Assembly (NCBI GenBank): GCA_001579985.1
Contig: LRSR01009556.1
Coordinates: 1 to 23,630 of the forward strand
Length of the DNA: 23,630 bases
Direction of reading: 5' to 3'
Origin: Hypsibius dujardini
Lineage: Eukaryota; Tardigrada; Eutardigrada; Parachela; Hypsibiidae
The notes under the pieces are model-generated. The model was not told the DNA's origin. It made no database searches and saw only the letters and a program-made list of their open reading frames with translations. Below are positions 18,839-23,630 of the stretch, piece by piece. Both the position numbers and the translations under genes were made by a program. Position 1 is the stretch's first letter; each line of letters opens with the position of its first letter.

Positions 18839-20825
18839 TTATCCTGCACAGTAATTGTTGCAGACGCCGCCATGACAGAATGTGCAGCACAAAGTCCCCT
18901 CTCCCCATGATTCACACTCTCCGTTGGAATTGCAGCTACTGATAGCGAGTCCGTTTGCATTTGCCGGACATCGCGCCTTTTTGTCTGGAAAATGAAAATG
19001 AGTTTACTCGTTCTGCCCGAAACAAGAACGCTATGTAAATTTTCGTACTGAGAGAACTCTTCCCCTTCTGCATCTGTGGCGGACTTGATTCTGTAACCGA
19101 TTCGGACTCCACTCCCATTTCGACTGGAGATTGTGTTGATGTTGACTGAATTTCCCTTGTGTTTGTCGTGATTTGGGGGAAGTCATCTGTCGTGGATGCT
19201 GATGAGGGCGTGTGAAGTCGCTTTGTAACCGGACCTCCATGATGAGAATCATCCGCCTCCTTTTTCGGGCATTTATAAAGGGCATTGATGCGTTCGATGT
19301 CATGGACGCTAAGCCTTTTGCGATTGCCGATAGGTGCCTGCTGGATTGGGAGGATACTCGGCTTGTTATCCGGGTCAATGGAGAAGGTGTTATGGGCGAA
19401 ATGCATGATACTGTTGTAGTCATACGGGAGGCCAAAGGTTCGTCCCTTGTACTTGGCAAACTGGTTGTGCAAAGCTGCAATGGGGAAAAGTCACCGGTGA
19501 AGAAAAAAGAAGCCTGTTGATTGTGGAATATATACCTACCGGACGGGATATTGTCGAAGATAACGTGGACATACTTGTCGCGATCCTCTCGGCTTTGCTC
19601 GTGCTGGAATCCGAGAACATGCATAATCTCGTGCTGTATCTCGCCAATCAAAGTTAAACAACTCGAGTGGAGGTAAATCCTTTGCTGACCGCTAATCTGA
19701 CCCACGGAAGTGTAGCATCTGTTGTGAATAAGAGCAGATCCAAATGACTCAAATTTTAAGGGGGATTTCAATAGGTGTCGGACATGACTTTCTCTTTATG
19801 ATCACACACTCAGAGAAAGGAATTCATTATGTGGCCTGTTACGGTTAGCGAGCAGGCAATAGAAAAGCTTTTAGGACCTTGCCGCGATCTGCAAAATGTT
19901 TGAAACTATACAACATTTTGACAGAATTTGAACTCTTTTCTGTGCCTCGTGGACTTTATTAACTTTTGCCAATTAGACATTTAAGAAAGTGAAGTATTTA
20001 AAAACAATCATTTTAAAATTGTTAGTCTTCATTTTCCAGTTCCTGATCCCGATCGGATCACACTATGAATAGACAATTGACTCCCCTTTCTGCTTGTGTG
20101 ATCATCTGGGCCTATCATTATGCAAAGCCGGAGGCATATTATCAAGTTCTTTCGATAAGAAAAATGTTCCCCTTTCCTCTTAATGGAGGGATTTGTCAGT
20201 CTCTCACCCGTCAGTTGCCCTGGTAAAAGTAATGTAGGATTTTTCGTTGGCTCGCGGTAAGAATTTCAAACACGTGTTCGCCATCATTTCGCGGATGGCG
20301 TTCTCGATGAGTGAAATGTCCGTTGACGCTTTAAACGAGTAAAAGTAATGCTAAAAAATGAGGAATAGTATCAGTGAAGAACATGTTTATAAACTTACAG
20401 AATTCTTCAATCTTGATGGTATAGGGCACTGTGCCGTTGGACCATAGTTGATTGTCATTAATTGCGTTTTTTCCCAAGTTGGAAGCTACGCCCATGGTCG
20501 GGTCATAATCCCCTAGAATATCTCCCTCAATTCGGTCAGCATCAATTGAAGAATCCTTCTTCTTTTTGGAATAATCGTAAACGTCCGCGTCAATCAGATT
20601 TCTCCAGTCTGCAATATAAATATACTTATTCACGTCATAATACCAGCTGTAGTTTTGACAGTGATAACAGGTTACAATACCTCTTGGAACGCGAAAAGCC
20701 TCCTCTCTCTTAGAAAGGGAATGCCCGGTATTTAGTCCCGGTAAATGTATACAAATCGTTACAAGACGGAAAACCCACACGATGGCACTACCACTCCTAT
20801 AATGTGGCCGGTTAACATAAGACAT
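18839..20825 (-). CDS. Secreted astacin-family zinc metalloprotease with C-terminal 8-Cys module
   Basis: Exons: 20825-20681, 20608-20399 (or one exon 20825-20399 if the 72-nt intron is retained), 20328-20208, 19718-19540, 19474-19049, 18984-18839. Phases agree, giving 408 aa spliced or 432 aa retained. The ATG at 20825 is the first in frame and lies downstream of a TATA box. A hydrophobic N-terminus is followed by a propeptide with RIEGDILGD, the aspartate-switch motif, and GKNAINDNQLWSNGTVPY at the mature start. The zinc motif is HEIMHVLGFQHEQSREDRD; the Met-turn is SIMHF. All four catalytic-domain cysteines are visible (NTCLKF, GCYTSVG, SSCLTL, YKCPK). A Ser/Thr-rich linker leads to a tail with eight Cys (RCP, SSC, GEC, LCC, FC, VC, YC). 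It cleaves extracellular or cuticle proteins by family analogy. Odd: the Met-turn Tyr zinc ligand is Phe. Confidence 0.92.
19772..20207 (-). other. Astacin intron 3, no other gene
   Basis: The long intron between the exon ending ATDG and the exon starting CYTSVG is AT-rich and contains no other coding segment that I can recognise. Confidence 0.6.
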
Positions 20826-20901
20826 TATTGGTTTTTTTCTCAGCGCAAAACTAATGATTTCAGCAGGAAATAGATGCAACTCAAGTGAGGCCAGTTCCTC
20901 A

Positions 20902-20907
20902 CTTATA
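20902..20907 (-). promoter_or_regulatory. TATA box of the astacin gene
   Basis: TATAAG on the minus strand. Transcription would begin about 30 bases on, near 20876 in GTTGCATC. This gives a short leader before the ATG at 20825 and supports that codon as the start. Confidence 0.5.
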
Positions 20908-20909
20908 TC

Positions 20910-22050
20910 GGCAATTTGATGATAGAAAATCTTGACATGCTCATGCTGAACGACTGACGGAACATGCGTATATTGTTCAGCTTTTCCGTGGCTGAAGGCT
21001 CAATTTGCCCTGCTTGAAATGCACAATTTATTAATTAATACAGTTTGGTGAGCGTTTTTTCTGTCTAAAAACCTGTTCCTTCATCACCAACCTACCCACC
21101 AACCAACCAACCACAATTCGAAAAACAAACTTGACAGGCCCAAGTTACGTTTTTTCACTTGAGCGACCCGGCTATCTCGGAAAATATTGCAGAAATTGTT
21201 ATGACGTAGTTGGGGCTGTGCTTTTACGTTCACTGGGTTAACGTTGTATTTCCGCCTGATATTCTTCGACGTGACTGGGTGAGGTGTGTGCTCCCTACAG
21301 AATATGAAAGATCGGCTCCCCTGGCTGATTGATAGTCTGACCCTTTCTTGATTATTTGAGGATGGAATGTCACGGCTTCGTTTAAAGTCGCTATCGTGAT
21401 GCATGTATGCTGTAGGAGTGGAATAAAAAGCATATGCTAGTCCTCTAATCAAAGATCAGCCTTTTAATAATGACATCCCTTCGATTTGCTCGCATGACCT
21501 TCCGCATGAATAAATTCTCTTTCTCAATCCCAATCTATGCTGTAATTTCAAATATTTATCATTTATCGCTTAAAAAACGTAATTCTTGTAATTATCCTAA
21601 ACATAATAATGACCTTGGAGGAATAATCAGAGGCAGTTTTGATGGTGCCATCTTCTCATGCTGTATGGTCCACTGGTTGAATTGGCAAATCGTGTTTGTG
21701 ATGAACGCAGACAACTTCAGATGAAGGCTCCAAGATCCAGTCGGCCCCTCCTCTCCCTCTGCAAGGACCGAAATTCAGCAACTCAGGAAGCAAACATCAA
21801 GCAACGTTCTCTGCTTCTTACCGCTCCTTTGAATCATTGGACTCTTTTGTCTGTAGGAATCGTGAATCTCTCATCTTCTTCAATCAAGATCACTTAGTAA
21901 CTAACTACGTATGGCTCAACGTCGTAACTTAATAAAAAATAGTCTGACAGAGAATTTCAACATGATTCACGGAAGTTCGGTTGTTTGGACAGTTGATATT
22001 CTTGATCAAATTGTCTACCTCATCAAATTGATTGTGCCTGTCGAGTACCC
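20910..22050. other. Intergenic spacer with (CCAA)n tract
   Basis: A short CCAA/CCAC microsatellite occupies about 21086-21113. Several short frames exist on both strands between 21084 and 21900, overlapping one another, without recognisable domains or splice partners. No gene is called. Confidence 0.4.
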
Positions 22051-22330
22051 AAGGAGCCAATTCAGATGGAAATTGCCTGTCCAGGCTACATCAATCTCAC
22101 TGCGGACATCTCATTGGGCTTACTGGATTATTGTGCGAGGTTGCTGTTCAAGAGGCCAATCTTCGTTACGAAGGCAACTTCACCTTGGTCTATGTCGTCG
22201 ATCCGGTTAAAGTTCACGAAGGGTTCGCTTTAAAATCAGAGAATGCTAACATGGTGGCTAATTGGTACTAACGGAGCGTCGAACTAAGCCCCAAGGATAC
22301 AATTAGGGCAGTCGTTGGTCCAAGTTCGTT
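22051..22330 (+). pseudogene. Decayed receptor guanylate cyclase ectodomain fragment (relic B)
   Basis: The plus strand reads KEPIQMEIACPGYINLTADI, then, in another frame, EVAVQEANLRYEGNF, TLVYVVDPVKVHEGFALKSE and NANMVANWY, a TAA stop (22269-22271), then RSVELSPKDTIRAVVGPSS. This aligns block by block with relic A and follows the opening of an ANF-receptor domain. Against relic A it has a one-base deletion between about 22110 and 22132. At the TAA, relic A goes directly from TGG TAC to CGG AGC. No downstream exons are recognisable. Confidence 0.7.
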
Positions 22331-23325
22331 TGCTGGACAGTTTTATTGATCATACTAACTACACCATTAAAATTAGTATGATTTTGCAGATTTTGCAGAT
22401 TTAGTGAAATTTGGCATAATTCTGAATTTCTTTTGAAATGCGGGATCCAATCATGCGGATTGGAAGAGTTGCAAGTTTGCAACACTGAAAAGATTATTTT
22501 GCAATCATCCGCAGCCAGCAGGGCTGTTTTAGTACTGATATTGCTGCTATTTTTATCAGGAAAGACGTCTTCATAATTTTTCTATCAGCAATATCAGTTG
22601 TTTTTACCTGATGTTGGAAAAAATAGAGTTTATTATCAAGAAATTATGTAGCAAAAGTAGATTCCTGAAACAACTACCCCAGCTGCTCATTACGCGTTGG
22701 CTAAAGACGCGAGTCATGGAAGAAGCATTTAGAAAATTCGTAGGTCGCAAAATGAAGCAACCTCAAAGCCAATTCACTCATTTATTTTTGCATAATTGAG
22801 AATGAACTTTTTAAGAGAATTTCAATATGAATATTCTAGATTGACGACCCATTAGAGATGATAAAGTAATTCACATGAAATTCATTCGTTTTGAGAAAAC
22901 ATCTCTTATATTACAGCATGAGCTTGGTTGGAAGGTCAACCTTCTTTCCCCTTGTCATTGTTTAGCCCACAATGCCATTTGAAAGTGCATCTGCATTGGT
23001 ATGGGGGAATGACGATTACAAGTAGTTTAATGGATGGAGTGGCAGTACCATATCACCATACGTACACACACCATATGTACACACTCGTAAGGGCAATTGG
23101 TCAGTGGAAATTGCAAATTGCAGTTGCAGCTAGTAGAGTATTGTTGTCCCATTGACGGACAGTGCAGTAAGCGGCTTAATACATATACTCAAAAAACGGC
23201 ATTCCTTCCTAGACGATCATCAATTACTTACTTAAAAGAGCAATCAAAATAAGACGATCTGACCAAAATGAAACAAACTCGAAACATCGGAATAGGCACA
23301 CAAGAAAACGTGGCGGGGAAGATTG
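22331..23325. other. Intergenic spacer, no gene seen
   Basis: The stretch is AT-rich. A frame at 22611-22799 on the plus strand (MLEKIEFIIKKL...) is Lys-rich with no domain that I recognise. No poly-A motif for the neighbouring minus-strand gene stands out. Confidence 0.35.
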
Positions 23326-23630
23326 CTATTTCTCATCCGTCATATCGAGAAATTGGCTGAAAATATCGCGGCTACATTTGCCGTCGCTGTCAAAGACGTA
23401 TTTGTAGTAACTCCCGTCCGCACAGATCGCTGCACAAGGAAACCCAGCCAACATCGTACATTATTTGGGTGAGTGAACAAGTGATACTTGGATGAAAGTA
23501 TCAACATACCCATCACGGTGTTGGGATCACTTCCGAATGCGCAGATGCACTGGGCGCCATTGGGCACTTGTAGACGGATTGTGCTGAACGTCGAGCCAAA
23601 ATACTTGACGATATTCCCGGCTGACGCGAA
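23326..23630 (-). CDS. WDR45B: WIPI3/WDR45B-like PROPPIN, last two exons (5' part outside window)
   Basis: The exon 23630-23510 enters from the right edge in frame and gives [17 protein letters not shown] and [13 protein letters not shown]. The GTATGT donor at 23509 and acceptor GTGCAG at 23430 join in phase 1 to exon 23429-23326, giving [19 protein letters not shown] and [10 protein letters not shown] followed by stop TAG (23328-23326). This is the final beta-propeller blade and conserved tail of WIPI3. The CAFG-x-PN-x-V and [10 protein letters not shown] motifs, with a tail of D/EMTD-D/E-K, distinguish it from WIPI4, whose tail is acidic. The family binds PI3P/PI(3,5)P2 on autophagic membranes. 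The phosphoinositide-binding FRRG motif would lie outside this window. Confidence 0.9.

Noticed and set aside
20609-20680. Ly6-like TCYHCQNY motif in the astacin propeptide
   Set aside because: Only two Cys within a probable 72-nt intron; too short for a three-finger domain.
20826-20879. Longer astacin N-terminus starting at 20879
   Set aside because: The codon there is TTG, and the TATA box at 20907-20902 puts the transcript start near 20876. The first ATG is at 20825.
21084-21452. 122-residue minus-strand frame
   Set aside because: The C-terminal part is the CCAA microsatellite; the rest overlaps other frames and has no domain.

Overview
The window is nuclear DNA from an invertebrate animal. 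It holds multi-exon genes with GT-AG introns, a membrane-receptor guanylate cyclase pair, an astacin metalloprotease and the C-terminus of a WIPI-type autophagy protein, separated by introns and spacers full of small inverted-repeat elements. Receptor guanylate cyclase expansion plus astacins fits an ecdysozoan. The mixed 3' splice sites do not show the uniform TTTTCAG of nematodes, so a tardigrade or another non-nematode protostome is my guess, held weakly.

Layout, left to right. 1-2149 (-): first two exons of a receptor guanylate cyclase that runs off the left edge. 2150-3578: spacer with a 475-bp terminal-inverted-repeat element. 3579-13632 (-): a complete receptor guanylate cyclase gene. 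I could splice it into 23 coding exons with consistent phase throughout (3588 nt, 1195 codons plus stop). It encodes signal peptide, Thr-rich stalk, ANF-receptor ectodomain, one transmembrane helix, kinase-homology domain, coiled-coil linker and a catalytically intact class III cyclase. Its introns hold two foldback repeats, a tetranucleotide microsatellite and an AT-rich palindromic repeat. 13633-16266: spacer with a second copy of a TIR element, palindromes and one short possible exon. 16267-17995 (+): a decayed receptor-cyclase ectodomain. About 18100-18730: an unexplained stretch, weakly LTR-like. 18839-20825 (-): a secreted astacin protease with a Ser/Thr linker and an unusual 8-Cys C-terminal module. 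22051-22330 (+): a second decayed ectodomain fragment related to the first. 23326-23630 (-): the last two exons of a WIPI3/WDR45B-like gene.

The theme is a locus of receptor guanylate cyclases: two same-strand paralogues sharing exon structure and N-terminal design, plus two relics of a more divergent subfamily on the opposite strand. The receptors would turn an extracellular signal into cGMP. The astacin and the WIPI gene are unrelated neighbours. I see no RNA genes, CRISPR arrays or prokaryotic signals.
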